Positions 54,229 through 63,762 are shown, numbered from the stretch's first letter. The stretch is DNA of 64,000 nt from Arthrobacter sp. GMC3 (GCF_002929305.1 NZ_PJIO01000001.1:186001-250000); one strand, 5' to 3'. Notes: generated from the letters alone by a model not told the origin. Numbers and translations: made by a program.

Positions 54229-55607
54229 TGGGCTCCTTCGGTACGGGCAGCGGCTGGATTGTTCGGGCCGGCATCGATGTCCTGCTGGCGCAGCGGGTAG
54301 CGGCGGAAAACCAGCAGGCTGAGCACAATCAAAATGGCCGGGACCAAACTAAAACTGACGATGATGCCGTTGATGGCGGCCGGCCCCTGCGTGACGGCTT
54401 CCCCGGCGACCGACTGGACGTAGCCGCTGGCAGCAAGCACCAAGGTCAAAACGGTGGCGCCCAAGGCCATGCCGGTGGTTTCTCCCGCGGTCCAGACCCC
54501 GCCAAAGATGCCGGCCGAACCCTCCCCGTGAGTTTTCGCATCGTGGGAAATCACATCAGGGAGCATGGACATCGGCAACGACTGCATGCCGGCATATCCC
54601 GCTCCGGCCAGGGCAACCGGAAGGTAGATCCAGGCGCCGGGGGCTGCAATCATGCCAAGGAGCGCGAAGGCCGCGATGCCAAACATGATGCTGGCGTAGC
54701 GAAAGGCACGTTCCTTGCCGATCCTGCCAGCAACAACCCGCCACAGTGGTGCGAAGAGCAGGGCCGGGCCGATGAGGGACACGAAGAGAAACGTCACTGC
54801 CGACTCCGAGTGCAACACCCAGGTGGCCACGTACTGGGCGCCGGCAAGCATGACCCCGGTGGACAATCCCTGCAAGGCAAAACAAAGCAGCAGGACGCGG
54901 AAGGCAGGGCTTCGTTTTAGTGCCCCCAGACCGGCCTTGTAGTTGCTTGCAATGGTTCCGGGTTCGGCTGGGCGGGGAATTCCACGCTGCGCCACACGCG
55001 AGGTCACCAACATGGCCACCCCGATGAGAACTCCAGCAACCACGGCCATGATCAGATACCCGAGCGCCTGGTTCTCTCCACCCAGCGAACGAAGGGCTGG
55101 GCCACCTGCGCCGAACAGCAAGATGGCCAACGAGAGAACCACAACGCGTATCGAAAGCAGACGCGTACGCTGGTCGTAACTTGACGTCAGCTCAGCTGGC
55201 AGAGCTATATAAGGAACCTGAAAAAGGCTGAACGCAGTAGCCGTGGCCATGAAGGCGAGCAAAACCCAGACTCCAGCGAGCCCGGGACCCATGCCGGACG
55301 GCACAGCGAAGGTAAGGATGAAGAAGAGAGGCAGGAGTAACCCGCCCAGAATCATGAACCGCCGCCTGGAACCGGTAACAGCCAGTGAATGATCCGAGCG
55401 GGCGCCAATGACCGGATCAATCACCACGTCCCAGATCTTGGCGGCCGTCACCAGCAAACCCGCTGTGATCGCGGCAATGCCCAGGGTGTCCGTCATGTAG
55501 TAGATCAACACCAGCCCCGGAAGTGTGGCGAATCCTCCCGTGCCCAAGGAACCGATGGCATACCGGGCCACCGTCCGGGCCGGCAGCGGTTGTTCTAACG
55601 TCGTCAT
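54225..55607 (-). CDS. MFS transporter, GPH (melibiose carrier-like) type
   Basis: 460 residues with twelve membrane spans. The N-terminal YAIGSLGTGGFATLPGLVLIYYMTD and the loop WDVVIDPVIGARSDHS are the signature of the glycoside-pentoside-hexuronide:cation symporter group (MelB/XylP). The ATG at 55607 is chosen because TACACT lies 7 nt upstream (leaderless pattern); a GTG start 18 nt earlier overlaps that box. First gene of the three-gene operon; the substrate is not evident. Confidence 0.85.
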   Translation of the reverse strand: MTTLEQPLPARTVARYAIGSLGTGGFATLPGLVLIYYMTDTLGIAAITAGLLVTAAKIWDVVIDPVIGARSDHSLAVTGSRRRFMILGGLLLPLFFILTFAVPSGMGPGLAGVWVLLAFMATATAFSLFQVPYIALPAELTSSYDQRTRLLSIRVVVLSLAILLFGAGGPALRSLGGENQALGYLIMAVVAGVLIGVAMLVTSRVAQRGIPRPAEPGTIASNYKAGLGALKRSPAFRVLLLCFALQGLSTGVMLAGAQYVATWVLHSESAVTFLFVSLIGPALLFAPLWRVVAGRIGKERAFRYASIMFGIAAFALLGMIAAPGAWIYLPVALAGAGYAGMQSLPMSMLPDVISHDAKTHGEGSAGIFGGVWTAGETTGMALGATVLTLVLAASGYVQSVAGEAVTQGPAAINGIIVSFSLVPAILIVLSLLVFRRYPLRQQDIDAGPNNPAAARTEGAQ

Positions 55608-56043
55608 GACTTGAAGTGTACGCACGCAATGAGAGCTGCATCACTTTGTTGCGGGTGGGTTTTCCTGCACTGTCCTTGACAGTTGATCTTTGGCGTTCCA
55701 CAGTTAGAGGTGGCCCAACTTTCGCAGTTCTTGATGGGTCACTCTCGAGGCGCATGCTACATGAACGCGATGCAGGAAGCTGCAACAATCCGCGCTAGGA
55801 CTCGCCCCGAAACCAGGACGCCAGCCGTCCGCTCCCGGGCCAGCCCCCAAATTCCAGTAACTCGCCGCATTAGCTGCGCGGGGACCCGTTTGTTCCCAAC
55901 GCAGCCACTTCACCCGAGGTGCCGCGGCCGCGCGTAAAACTAAGGGGCGGGGGTCATTCCCCGAAAAATTTCAGCGCACGGTGACGGTAATTCCACCCAA
56001 TTCTGGGTTTGGCATACGCCGAACAAACGAATCGAGCTTTCCC
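55608..56043. other. Intergenic region upstream of the second sugar importer
   Basis: About 430 bp between divergent genes. It contains the MFS -10 box (55615-55620, minus strand), a TTGACA at 55676-55681 with only a poor -10 (CACAGT) at 17 nt, and CCCA-ATTC-TGGG near 55997-56008, a small symmetric site close to the binding-protein start. No gene or RNA could be supported. Confidence 0.45.
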
Positions 56044-57411
56044 ATGCGCATCAAAGAAACAAACCGCCGCCCGGCCAAGTCACCTTGGTCAAAGAGGTTC
56101 CGGGCAGCCGCTTTTGTCAGCGTCGCCATGACAGCAGTTGTGCTGAGCGGGTGCAGTTCATCCTCCACGCCCACACCTTCGAGCACCAGTGTTGCCTCGG
56201 CACCTGGCACCGCCGACTCAGGAACCATCTCCTGGTGGGCCAGCCCCATCACCAGCAGCGGGGCCGATCCTCGCACCGTGCTGATTGCGGATTTTGAAAA
56301 GGCCTACCCCAACATCAAGGTGAACCTGATCTCGGCGCCCACGGACACCGACACGAACAGGGCCACCTTGACCACCCAGATTTCCGGTGGCGCCGGACCA
56401 GACGTCTATATGGGCGATGTGATCTGGCCAGCCCAGTTCGCCGACCACCAGCTGGCCACCCCGTTGTCCCAGTATTTGCCCGCCAGCTACTTTGACACTT
56501 TTGCTCCCGGGCTCGTTGCCGGGGCCACCTACAAGGATCAGGTGTACGGTGCACCGTTCTTCGAAGACCAGGGCTTCTTGTACTACCGCAAGGACCTGCT
56601 CGCCGAAAACAACATGAAGGTGCCCACCACATGGGAAGAATTGATGGCAGATTCCAAGGCCATCCAAGCCAAAGGCCAAGCCCAGTACGGCTATGTGTTC
56701 CAGGGTGCCTCCTACGAGGGCGCCACCTGTAACTACATGGAGTTCCTGACCGATGCCGGAGGTACCGTCCTGAATTCCGGTGCGACGTCGTCGACCGTTA
56801 ACAGCACCGAGGCATTGAAGGCCCTGACCTTTGAGCAGCAGCTGGTCACCAGTGGAGTCAGCCCGCAGGCCGAATCCACCTACCAGGAACTTCAGGCCAT
56901 GAACGAATTCTCCGCCGGCAACTCTGTGTTTATGCGCAACTGGGACTATGGCTACTCAACATCACAGGCGCCAGGTTCCGCGGTGATCGGCAAGGTGGGT
57001 GTCGCCCCGATGCCGACCTTCGAAGGTCAAAAGACCCCCGGCTACTCCAATATTGGGGGCTGGAACCTTTACGTGAATCCGCATAGCAAGAACGTTGCGG
57101 CCGACCTGACCTTCATCAAGTGGATGACCGGATCCGATGCCCAAAAGACCCTGGCCACCCAGTTCTCGGAGATCCCCACCAACCAGGCAGTTCGGCAATC
57201 CCCGGACGTGGTCAAGAGCAACGCCGTGCTGGCCGTAGTGCCGCAGACCAAGCTGATCGCCCGCCCCGCCCAAACACCGTTCTATCCGCAAGTTAGCACC
57301 GCCATCTACACCAATGTCAGTGCCGTCCTCTCCGGCTCGATGACGCCGGCTGCGGCCTTGAAGGCCGCTGAAACTGCCATTAACACCGCCCTTTCCGGCG
57401 GCGGACTGTAA
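56044..57411 (+). CDS. Extracellular sugar-binding lipoprotein, trehalose/maltose type
   Basis: 455 residues from the ATG at 56044: strongly basic start (MRIKETNRRPAKSPWSKRFR), hydrophobic core, lipobox LSGC, Ser/Thr/Pro-rich linker, then a cluster I binding domain with FFEDQGFLYYRKDLLAENNM and the GGWNLYVNPHSKN block found in trehalose/maltose binders. An upstream in-frame GTG at 55981 would add a poor leader. A large hairpin separates it from the permease genes. No regulator or hydrolase is adjacent, so the ligand remains open. Confidence 0.9.
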   Translation: MRIKETNRRPAKSPWSKRFRAAAFVSVAMTAVVLSGCSSSSTPTPSSTSVASAPGTADSGTISWWASPITSSGADPRTVLIADFEKAYPNIKVNLISAPTDTDTNRATLTTQISGGAGPDVYMGDVIWPAQFADHQLATPLSQYLPASYFDTFAPGLVAGATYKDQVYGAPFFEDQGFLYYRKDLLAENNMKVPTTWEELMADSKAIQAKGQAQYGYVFQGASYEGATCNYMEFLTDAGGTVLNSGATSSTVNSTEALKALTFEQQLVTSGVSPQAESTYQELQAMNEFSAGNSVFMRNWDYGYSTSQAPGSAVIGKVGVAPMPTFEGQKTPGYSNIGGWNLYVNPHSKNVAADLTFIKWMTGSDAQKTLATQFSEIPTNQAVRQSPDVVKSNAVLAVVPQTKLIARPAQTPFYPQVSTAIYTNVSAVLSGSMTPAAALKAAETAINTALSGGGL

Positions 57412-57424
57412 TAGTCGCACGCGC

Positions 57425-57462
57425 CGCATCCACTGGCGGGCCGGGGCCCGCCAGTGGATGCG
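57425..57462 (+). terminator. Intra-operon hairpin after the binding-protein gene
   Basis: 18-bp perfect arms (57425-57442 and 57445-57462) with a 2-nt loop, followed by AGCCCTTTTGCC. It starts 14 nt after the stop codon and lies before the two permease genes, where it would stabilise or partly terminate the message to favour the binding protein. Confidence 0.8.
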
Positions 57463-57515
57463 AGCCCTTTTGCCATGAGTTTTCATGGCCGGTTACTTTT
57501 ACCGAGGAGTCGAAG

Positions 57516-58487
57516 ATGGCTACCGATCGAACGACCGCGCCGACAGACAAGAACCCGCACCGGGTGCTTCCGCCGAGCGCTAAGAGAAAGCATGATGTCA
57601 ACCGAAAACGTCAGGCCAGGCTTGGGTGGTACTTTTCAACACCCGCGCTACTGGTGGTTGCTGGTGTAACGATCTTCCCGATCGTGTTTTCCGTGGTGAT
57701 GAGTTTTAGCAACGTCCAGGTGCTGGGCAGCGGCTTCCAACTCAGCGGTGCCACGTTGAACAATTTCGGCATCGTTTTTGGCAGTGCAAAGTGGCGTTAC
57801 GCGCTGGCATTCACGGTCATCTACACGGTGGTTACCGTCACCATCGAGGTGGTTTTGGGTACGCTGATCGCTTTGGTTTTGGAACGGCTGCGTGGCGTGC
57901 GCGGCTGGATGATGGCCATGCTGTTGATCCCCTGGTCCTTGATCACGGTCATCTCGGCACAGCTGTGGAACTACATTTACGATCCCACCTACGGCGCCGC
58001 AGATGCCATTTTTAGCGCGCTGGGGTTAGGCCACCCCGTCATTTTGGGCAGCAATGCCTCGGCAATTATCGCCATGATGGTGGCCGATATCTGGAAGACC
58101 ACCCCGTTCGTGGCCATCATTGTCCTTGCCGGGCTGGTCATGCTCCCCGGCGACGTCTATGAGGCCGCCGAAATGGACGGCTCAAACGGCTGGCAGACCT
58201 TTTGGCGGATCACGCTGCCGCTGCTGCGTCCCACCATCGCACTGGCCGTGCTGTTCCGTATCCTGCAGGCGTTCGGCCTCTTTGACCTGCCGTTTGTGTT
58301 GACGCAGGGCGGTCCGGGATACGCGACGACATCCCTGGCGGTGCTCGGCTATCAGGCCATGTTCACGAACCTTTCATTTGGTCCCGGTGCTGCCGTTGCC
58401 GTCACTACGGCCGCCCTGGTGGTCCTGGGTTGCATCGTGTTTCTGCGGGTATTTAGGGCACAGGTCAATCAGGGAGAGGAGAACTAG
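57516..58487 (+). CDS. Sugar ABC transporter permease, MalF type
   Basis: 323 residues: a basic cytosolic N-terminus of about 35 residues, then six membrane spans. The EAA loop reads VYEAAEMDGSNGWQTFWRI. Its C-terminal neighbour permease follows after 2 nt. Together with the upstream binding protein it forms a CUT1 importer; the ATPase must be supplied from elsewhere. Confidence 0.92.
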   Translation: MATDRTTAPTDKNPHRVLPPSAKRKHDVNRKRQARLGWYFSTPALLVVAGVTIFPIVFSVVMSFSNVQVLGSGFQLSGATLNNFGIVFGSAKWRYALAFTVIYTVVTVTIEVVLGTLIALVLERLRGVRGWMMAMLLIPWSLITVISAQLWNYIYDPTYGAADAIFSALGLGHPVILGSNASAIIAMMVADIWKTTPFVAIIVLAGLVMLPGDVYEAAEMDGSNGWQTFWRITLPLLRPTIALAVLFRILQAFGLFDLPFVLTQGGPGYATTSLAVLGYQAMFTNLSFGPGAAVAVTTAALVVLGCIVFLRVFRAQVNQGEEN

Positions 58488-58489
58488 TC

Positions 58490-59323
58490 ATGCGCAAACG
58501 TTCGCCGTGGCACAGGTTTGGTTTGGCCGTTTCCTGTGCGCTCATCACCTTGTTCGTAATGCTGCCCATCTACTGGATGGTGGTCACCAGCTTCAAAACC
58601 GATGCTGGCGTCTCTGCTCCCAGCCCGCAATGGTTCCCCAACCCGCTGAGCACTGAAAGTTATGTCAACGCCTTCGTGAACAATTCCTTTGGGCGCTACA
58701 TCCTGAACTCGGTGGTGGTTGCCGTTGCTGCCACCGTTGTTGTCCTGGCTTTGGGAACCCTTGCCGGGTATGCCCTGGGCAGGCTGCCGATGCGCGGTAA
58801 GTTCATCACGCTCATGCTGTTGCTGATGATCTCCGTGTTTCCCGCCATTGCCCTGATCGCCCCGTTGTACCTGCTGATGCGCCAGCTCGACTGGCTGAAC
58901 AGCTACCAGGCACTCATCCTGCCGTACGCCGCCTTCAACTTGCCGTTTGCTATCTGGATCCTGCGGAACTACTTTTTGGGGATCCCGCGGGAGATGGAGG
59001 AGATGGGAAGGATCGACGGCGCCAGCCCGCTGCGAACGCTGTGGTCGATCATCCTCCCCATGGCGCTCCCTGGCCTGTTTACCGCTGGCGTCTTCACCTT
59101 CACTGCGTGTTGGACGGAGTTCTTGATGGCGCTGTCCTTTAACAGTTCAAACGACTTTAGGACCATCCCAGTGGGTATTGCGCTCTTTGGTTCCCCTCAC
59201 ATAACCCCGTACGGGACCCTCTTCGCGGCGAGTACTGTGGCCGTTTTGCCCATTGCCATCTTGGTGTTGGTGTTCCGAAAGTCCGTGGTCTCCGGGCTAA
59301 CATCCGGGGCCGTCAAGGGATAG
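58490..59323 (+). CDS. Sugar ABC transporter permease, MalG type
   Basis: 277 residues with six spans, MalG-type end (VVSGLTSGAVKG) and EAA loop EMEEMGRIDGASPLRTLWSI. GGAGAGGAG precedes the ATG. Last gene of the importer; it ends 5 nt from the converging LCP remnant. Confidence 0.92.
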   Translation: MRKRSPWHRFGLAVSCALITLFVMLPIYWMVVTSFKTDAGVSAPSPQWFPNPLSTESYVNAFVNNSFGRYILNSVVVAVAATVVVLALGTLAGYALGRLPMRGKFITLMLLLMISVFPAIALIAPLYLLMRQLDWLNSYQALILPYAAFNLPFAIWILRNYFLGIPREMEEMGRIDGASPLRTLWSIILPMALPGLFTAGVFTFTACWTEFLMALSFNSSNDFRTIPVGIALFGSPHITPYGTLFAASTVAVLPIAILVLVFRKSVVSGLTSGAVKG

Positions 59324-59328
59324 TCGCC

Positions 59329-60612
59329 TCATTTCACGCAGGGAATACTGCCGCCTTGCAACGCCCCCGTCCAATCCGAGTAGGTGGTTGTGGCGGGGGT
59401 TGTGGGCGTGGGGGTGGCCGACGCCGTGGGGCTAGGTGTCGCCGTCGTGCTAGCCGAGGCGGTGGCCGTCGCGCTCGGGTGGGAGGCCGGCGTCGGAGTG
59501 GCTGGTGGCGGGGCCAGCAGCGCCTGGACGGTTGCCTGAACCTGAGGCACGTCCACCGTGTTGATCGATTCCCCGTTAGGTGCGGTGGCGAAACCCGTGA
59601 TGGGAAGCGTGCTGAAGGAGATGTTGCCGTTCGTGACCGCGGTGGCCTGTTGCAGCATTTCGATGAGGTTGAACCCTGAATCCACCACGATGTTGGAGCT
59701 GACGTCATTGACGATGGTCTCCATCTTGGGGATGTTGGTCAGCGTGCCAAACTGCTTGAGCTGGTGGATGACGTCGACGATGAAAGCCTGCTGGCGACGT
59801 TCACGGTCCAGGTCCGAAAAGGCGTAGTCCGGGTTGCTGGTATCGCGGCGCTGGCGTACGTACGCCATGGCCTGCTGCGCGTCGAGCTGCTGCAGGCCCG
59901 CTGTGAAGTTGGCCCCGGAGTAGGTGTCTTGGGTGGCAGCCAAAACGCAGACCGTGATGGGTGCCACGGCCTGGGCCACCTCGTAAAACCCTGCCATGGT
60001 GACTTCCACAAAATGGTCGATATGAACGTTGCCCAGGAATTGGGAAACTGTGGCAAGTTCGGCTGTCCGCCCCGCTTCCCTGGCCAATTGATACGTGGCC
60101 TGGTTATCGGGGCTGCCCTGGGACAGCAGCAGGGTCTGGGCCGCGGCCAGTCCGTCGCCCTACGCCTCCTTGATTTTGCCGTCGAAGGATTCCCCGGGGA
60201 TGCCGGCGATTTGGACGTAGTCGTCGCGGGGGATGGAAATCGCGGTGGCTTGCCCGCCGTCGGCCGGGATGTGCACCAGCATCAGGACATTGGCGTTGTA
60301 GCCGCCAATGCTCTGATCGCCTGCGTCGAGGGCGTCATACAACGCCGGGGATAAAGGATTGCCCTGCTCGTCAACGCGGGAATCAAGGCCCATGACAAGG
60401 ATGTTGGTGTCCTGAGTGAGTTTGGGGATCGGGGCGATGCTGGCCAGCGCGTTGGAATGGACCATGTTGTGGCTGACCTTGGCCGCGGTGAATCCGGCAA
60501 GGCCCGACGCCGCCAGCAACACCCCCACAGCCGCCGCGAAGAAGCCGAGGACGATCTTGCTCCACAGGGGCCATTTGCGGTGACGGTGGAGATGATTTGC
60601 AGGGCCCGTCAC
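59329..60612 (-). pseudogene. LytR-CpsA-Psr (LCP) family gene interrupted by an in-frame amber codon
   Basis: Read from the GTG at 60612, the frame encodes a short cytosolic start, one membrane span (about 20-42), then an LCP domain (TNILVMGLDSR near 69-79, SIPRDDYV with the catalytic-type Arg near 126-133). A single TAG at 60160-60162 (codon 151) follows GKIKEA exactly where LCP proteins have a tyrosine. The same frame then continues without further stops for 276 codons through YVRQRRDTSNPD to a Thr/Ala/Pro-rich tail ending IPCVK. LCP enzymes link polymers to peptidoglycan; this copy would need amber readthrough to work, so it is probably broken by one point mutation (TAC or TAT to TAG). Confidence 0.85.
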
Positions 60613-60647
60613 GGTGCTGCCTTTGGACGACTCGTTCCCAACCGCAT
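60609..60647 (-). other. Mini-ORF with ribosome site overlapping the LCP start
   Basis: AAGGAG followed 6-7 nt later by ATG opens a 12-codon frame (MRLGTSRPKAAP) whose TGA overlaps the GTG used for the LCP frame. It is either a coupling uORF or the original LCP start separated from the body by an early frameshift. Confidence 0.35.
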
Positions 60648-60802
60648 GACGTGCTCCTTGCCGCTTCCGGATAGTCAATCGTGGCACGGTTGGGGGTCTG
60701 TGGGGACGGAAATCGTGTAATTGAGGGGGAACTCCGGGTCGGCTCCCAGCTGTTGCTTCCGGCAACGCCCCATGGGTGCAAAAACCGGAATAGGGTGGAC
60801 CC

Positions 60803-61384
60803 ATGGCTGAAATTCCTTTTCCCCTGACCACCGAGCGGCTGACGCTGCGGCGATTTTCCACCGACGACCTCGACGCCTACTACGCCTACCAGCAGCTTCC
60901 CGAGACCGCCCGCTACCATCTGAATCCGGAACGCAGCTATGCCCAGTGCATGGGCAAGATCGCGCAGTTCGTCGCCGGCGGCTTTGACACGCCGGGCCAG
61001 TGGATCTCCTTTGCCCTGTCCCTCAAAGGGCAGACAACCCTAATCGGTGAAATAGCACTGAAGTGGGGCGACGGCGGCAAACCAGAGGACGGCGGCGTAC
61101 CGGAACGGGTTGGCGAGATCGGCTGGACGCTGTCCCCGGCAGCCCAAGGCCATGGCTATGCCACGGAGGCGGCCAAAGCCGTGCTGGACCTGGCGTTTGG
61201 GCAGCTCAACTTTTACCGGCTGGAGGCCCGGCTGGACGCCCGCAACGATGCTTCCGCCGCAGTGTGCGAACGGCTCGGCATGCACCGCGAAGGCGTGCTG
61301 GTCGACAACATGTACCTCAAGGGCGAGTGGACCTCGGAAGCCATTTACGCGAAGTTCCGCGACTTGCCGCCGTCCTCTGATTAG
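60803..61384 (+). CDS. GNAT-family N-acetyltransferase, RimJ/RimL type
   Basis: 193 residues with the usual order: TERLTLRRFSTDDLDAYYAYQ at the start, the GEIGWTLSPAAQGHGYATEA acetyl-CoA loop near residue 108, and FYRLEARLDARNDASAAVCERLGMHREG near the end. TAGGGT lies 6 nt before the ATG (leaderless pattern). Divergent from the LCP remnant. It overlaps the end of the converging peptidase gene by 4 nt. Substrate unknown. Confidence 0.88.
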   Translation: MAEIPFPLTTERLTLRRFSTDDLDAYYAYQQLPETARYHLNPERSYAQCMGKIAQFVAGGFDTPGQWISFALSLKGQTTLIGEIALKWGDGGKPEDGGVPERVGEIGWTLSPAAQGHGYATEAAKAVLDLAFGQLNFYRLEARLDARNDASAAVCERLGMHREGVLVDNMYLKGEWTSEAIYAKFRDLPPSSD

Positions 61385-63588
61385 CGCAGCGTGGTGGCGC
61401 CAATTGCGTCGGCCAGGAACGCGTAGTCCCAGGCGCGGGTCTTCCAGCCCTCATAGCGGCCTGATGCCCCACCGTGGCCACCGTCCATCTCGATCTTCAA
61501 CACAACCGGCTCCGACCCTGTTGCGGTAGCACGCAGCTCCTGCACCCACTTGGCCGGTTCCACGTAGAGCACGCGGGTGTCGTTGAAGCTCGTCACGGCG
61601 GCTATCTTCGGGTAGGCCACGGCCCGCACGTTTTCGTACGGCGTGTACTCCTTCATGTATTTGTAGACCTCGGGGTCGGTGATCGGGTTGCCCCACTCCT
61701 CCCACTCCAAGGCAGACAGCGGCAGCTCCGGGTCCAAAATGGTGGTCAGGGCGTCCACGAACGGCACCTGCGCCACAATGGCGGCGTACTTTTCCGGGGC
61801 CAGGTTCGCCACGGCGCCCATCAGCAGACCGCCAGCCGAGCCGCCCATCGCACCAATCTTCGCCGGGTCCACCCAGCCGGACTGCGCCAGCCAGTCGGTG
61901 GCCGCCACAAAGTCACCGAAGGTGTTCTTCTTGTTCAGCTTCTTGCCGTCCTCATACCAGTGCCGGCCCATCTCGCCGCCGCCGCGCACATGGGCAATGA
62001 CAAACACCACGCCGCGATCCAGCAAGGAGAGTCGCGGGACTCCGAAGCCGGGATCCATGCTGACCTCGTACGAGCCGTAGCCGTACACCACGCCCGAGTT
62101 CGAGCCGTCCCGCACCAGGTCCGCGCGGCGCAGTACCGACAGTGGAACCTTGGTGCCGTCGTCGGCTGTTGCCCACTCGCGGGTGGCCACATAGTCCGCC
62201 GGGTTGTAGCCGCCCAAAACCGGGGTCTCCTTGCGCAGCAGCAGATCGCCATCGGGTGCGGCGGTCGTGGGAAGGGCGTAGTCATAGACACGCGGCGGTG
62301 TGAAGTCCGAGGTGTAAACCAGCCGGATCACCGGCGATTCAAACTCACTCCCGCCCATCTGGGTTGTGTACAGTTCCTCGTCAAAGGCGGGCTCGACGGC
62401 GGCCGCCTGCTCCTTTGTTCCCAAGCCTTCCAGCGCGGTCACCTGGATGCGTTCGATCGTGTCCTTACGCAGGGAAACCACCATATGGGTGGCCGTGACG
62501 CTGGCGCCGTTGATGCGCACGGCGTCGTCGTGACCCACCACGGTTGCCCAGTTTTGCTCTGCCACGGGCTTGGTGAATTCGGCGGCATCGACCAGGGAAA
62601 TCATGGAGTTCACGGCGTCGCGGTCATGCGTGAGCAGGACCTTCTCGAGACCGTCCCAGAGGAACGGTTCGGCGTCGTACAGGATGTGTTCGCTGCGGGG
62701 GATGAGAACCTGCAGACCGGATTCCGGGGCGTCGAAGTTCAGCAGGCGCGTTTCGCTAAATTCTGAACAGCCGATGCTGATGACCAGGTGGCGGCGATCG
62801 GCGGAGAGCCCGAACCCTGTCCACATGGCGACGTCGTCCTCCTGGTAGAGAACCTTGTCCTCGGCCACCGGTGTGCCCAGGATGTGGGACTTCACCTGGA
62901 AGGGGCGCCAGGAATCGTCGGCCAGCATGTAGAACAGGGTGCCGCCGTCGGGTGAGAAGGTCAGCCCGTAGAACACGTTGTCAATGGTGTCTTCGAGTAG
63001 TTCGCCGGTGCGCAAATCCTTGATGTGGACGGTGAACAGCTCATCGCCGGCGTTGTCCACGGCATAGGCGTACAGATTGCCGTCGCGGGTCACGGCGGCG
63101 CCGCCTAGCGAGAAGAAGGGTTTGCCCTCGGCCTCGGCATTGCCGTCCAGCAGAATCTGTTCGCCCGGTACTGGCACTCCGGGGGCAACCACCGGGGGCG
63201 TCCAATCCTCCACGGCGCTGCCGTCCCCGCTGGCCTGCACCCTGCACTGGATGCCATACGACTGGCCCTCCACCATGCGGGAGTAGTACCACCAGCCGTC
63301 CTTTCGGCTGGGCACGGACAGATCCGTTTCCTGAGTGCGGTTCTTGATCTCGTTGAAGATGTCCACCCGCAGCTGCTCCTGGCCAGCCGTGACGGCGTCG
63401 GTGTAGGCCTGCTCGGCGTTCAGGTGCGCCACCACTTCAGGGTTTTCCTTCTCGCGCAGCCACTCGTAATTGTCCACAAATGTGTCCCCGTGGTGGGTGC
63501 GTTCCACCGGCACCTTCTTGGCAACCGGAGGTGAGCTGAGAGCTGCTACGGGGGCGGAAGGTGTGGCTGCGGTGTCCGATGAAGTCAT
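61381..63588 (-). CDS. ptrB: Oligopeptidase B-type S9 serine peptidase
   Basis: 735 residues: an N-terminal seven-bladed propeller that limits access to short peptides (TRTHHGDTF-like start VERTHHGDTFVDNYEWLRE) and a C-terminal alpha/beta hydrolase domain. The nucleophile is in GGSAGGLLMGA near residue 583 and the catalytic His in the DGGHGG stretch near the end. The YGYGSYEVSMDPGF segment is typical of oligopeptidase B, which cuts after Lys/Arg. The ATG at 63588 is chosen because TACAGT lies 7 nt before it; the GTG 9 nt upstream overlaps that box. Cytosolic; no signal peptide. Confidence 0.92.
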   Translation of the reverse strand: MTSSDTAATPSAPVAALSSPPVAKKVPVERTHHGDTFVDNYEWLREKENPEVVAHLNAEQAYTDAVTAGQEQLRVDIFNEIKNRTQETDLSVPSRKDGWWYYSRMVEGQSYGIQCRVQASGDGSAVEDWTPPVVAPGVPVPGEQILLDGNAEAEGKPFFSLGGAAVTRDGNLYAYAVDNAGDELFTVHIKDLRTGELLEDTIDNVFYGLTFSPDGGTLFYMLADDSWRPFQVKSHILGTPVAEDKVLYQEDDVAMWTGFGLSADRRHLVISIGCSEFSETRLLNFDAPESGLQVLIPRSEHILYDAEPFLWDGLEKVLLTHDRDAVNSMISLVDAAEFTKPVAEQNWATVVGHDDAVRINGASVTATHMVVSLRKDTIERIQVTALEGLGTKEQAAAVEPAFDEELYTTQMGGSEFESPVIRLVYTSDFTPPRVYDYALPTTAAPDGDLLLRKETPVLGGYNPADYVATREWATADDGTKVPLSVLRRADLVRDGSNSGVVYGYGSYEVSMDPGFGVPRLSLLDRGVVFVIAHVRGGGEMGRHWYEDGKKLNKKNTFGDFVAATDWLAQSGWVDPAKIGAMGGSAGGLLMGAVANLAPEKYAAIVAQVPFVDALTTILDPELPLSALEWEEWGNPITDPEVYKYMKEYTPYENVRAVAYPKIAAVTSFNDTRVLYVEPAKWVQELRATATGSEPVVLKIEMDGGHGGASGRYEGWKTRAWDYAFLADAIGATTLR

Positions 63589-63682
63589 GGAATCCACTGT
63601 AGCGAGCTTCTCCCGGTGCGGGCTGGCAGTAAGCCCAGAGCGGAGTGGTTGACCGTGTGCCCCATCACATGAAATATTTATA

Positions 63683-63697
63683 GAACGAACGGTCGGT
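63683..63697. promoter_or_regulatory. Possible TetR-type operator before the thiolase gene
   Basis: GAACGAACGGTCGGT contains the ACGAACGGT/CGGTCGGT-like halves seen in some actinobacterial TetR (PaaR-like) sites. It lies 66 nt before the thiolase ATG. Only a weak resemblance. Confidence 0.25.
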
Positions 63698-63762
63698 AAT
63701 TTATCGACGGGTTCCCGGTGGCGGCATGGGCCGCGCCGACCATCACGTTGAAGGGTGTGTTC

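Noticed and set aside
60160..60162. The LCP amber codon as evidence for pyrrolysine or a recoded genetic code
   Set aside because: TAG is used as a normal stop elsewhere in the window (for example gdhA), no PYLIS-type structure was seen, and one point mutation explains it.
61474..62766. A 430-codon frame antisense to the oligopeptidase gene
   Set aside because: Histidine/arginine/glycine-rich mirror of a real gene, no motif, no ribosome site.
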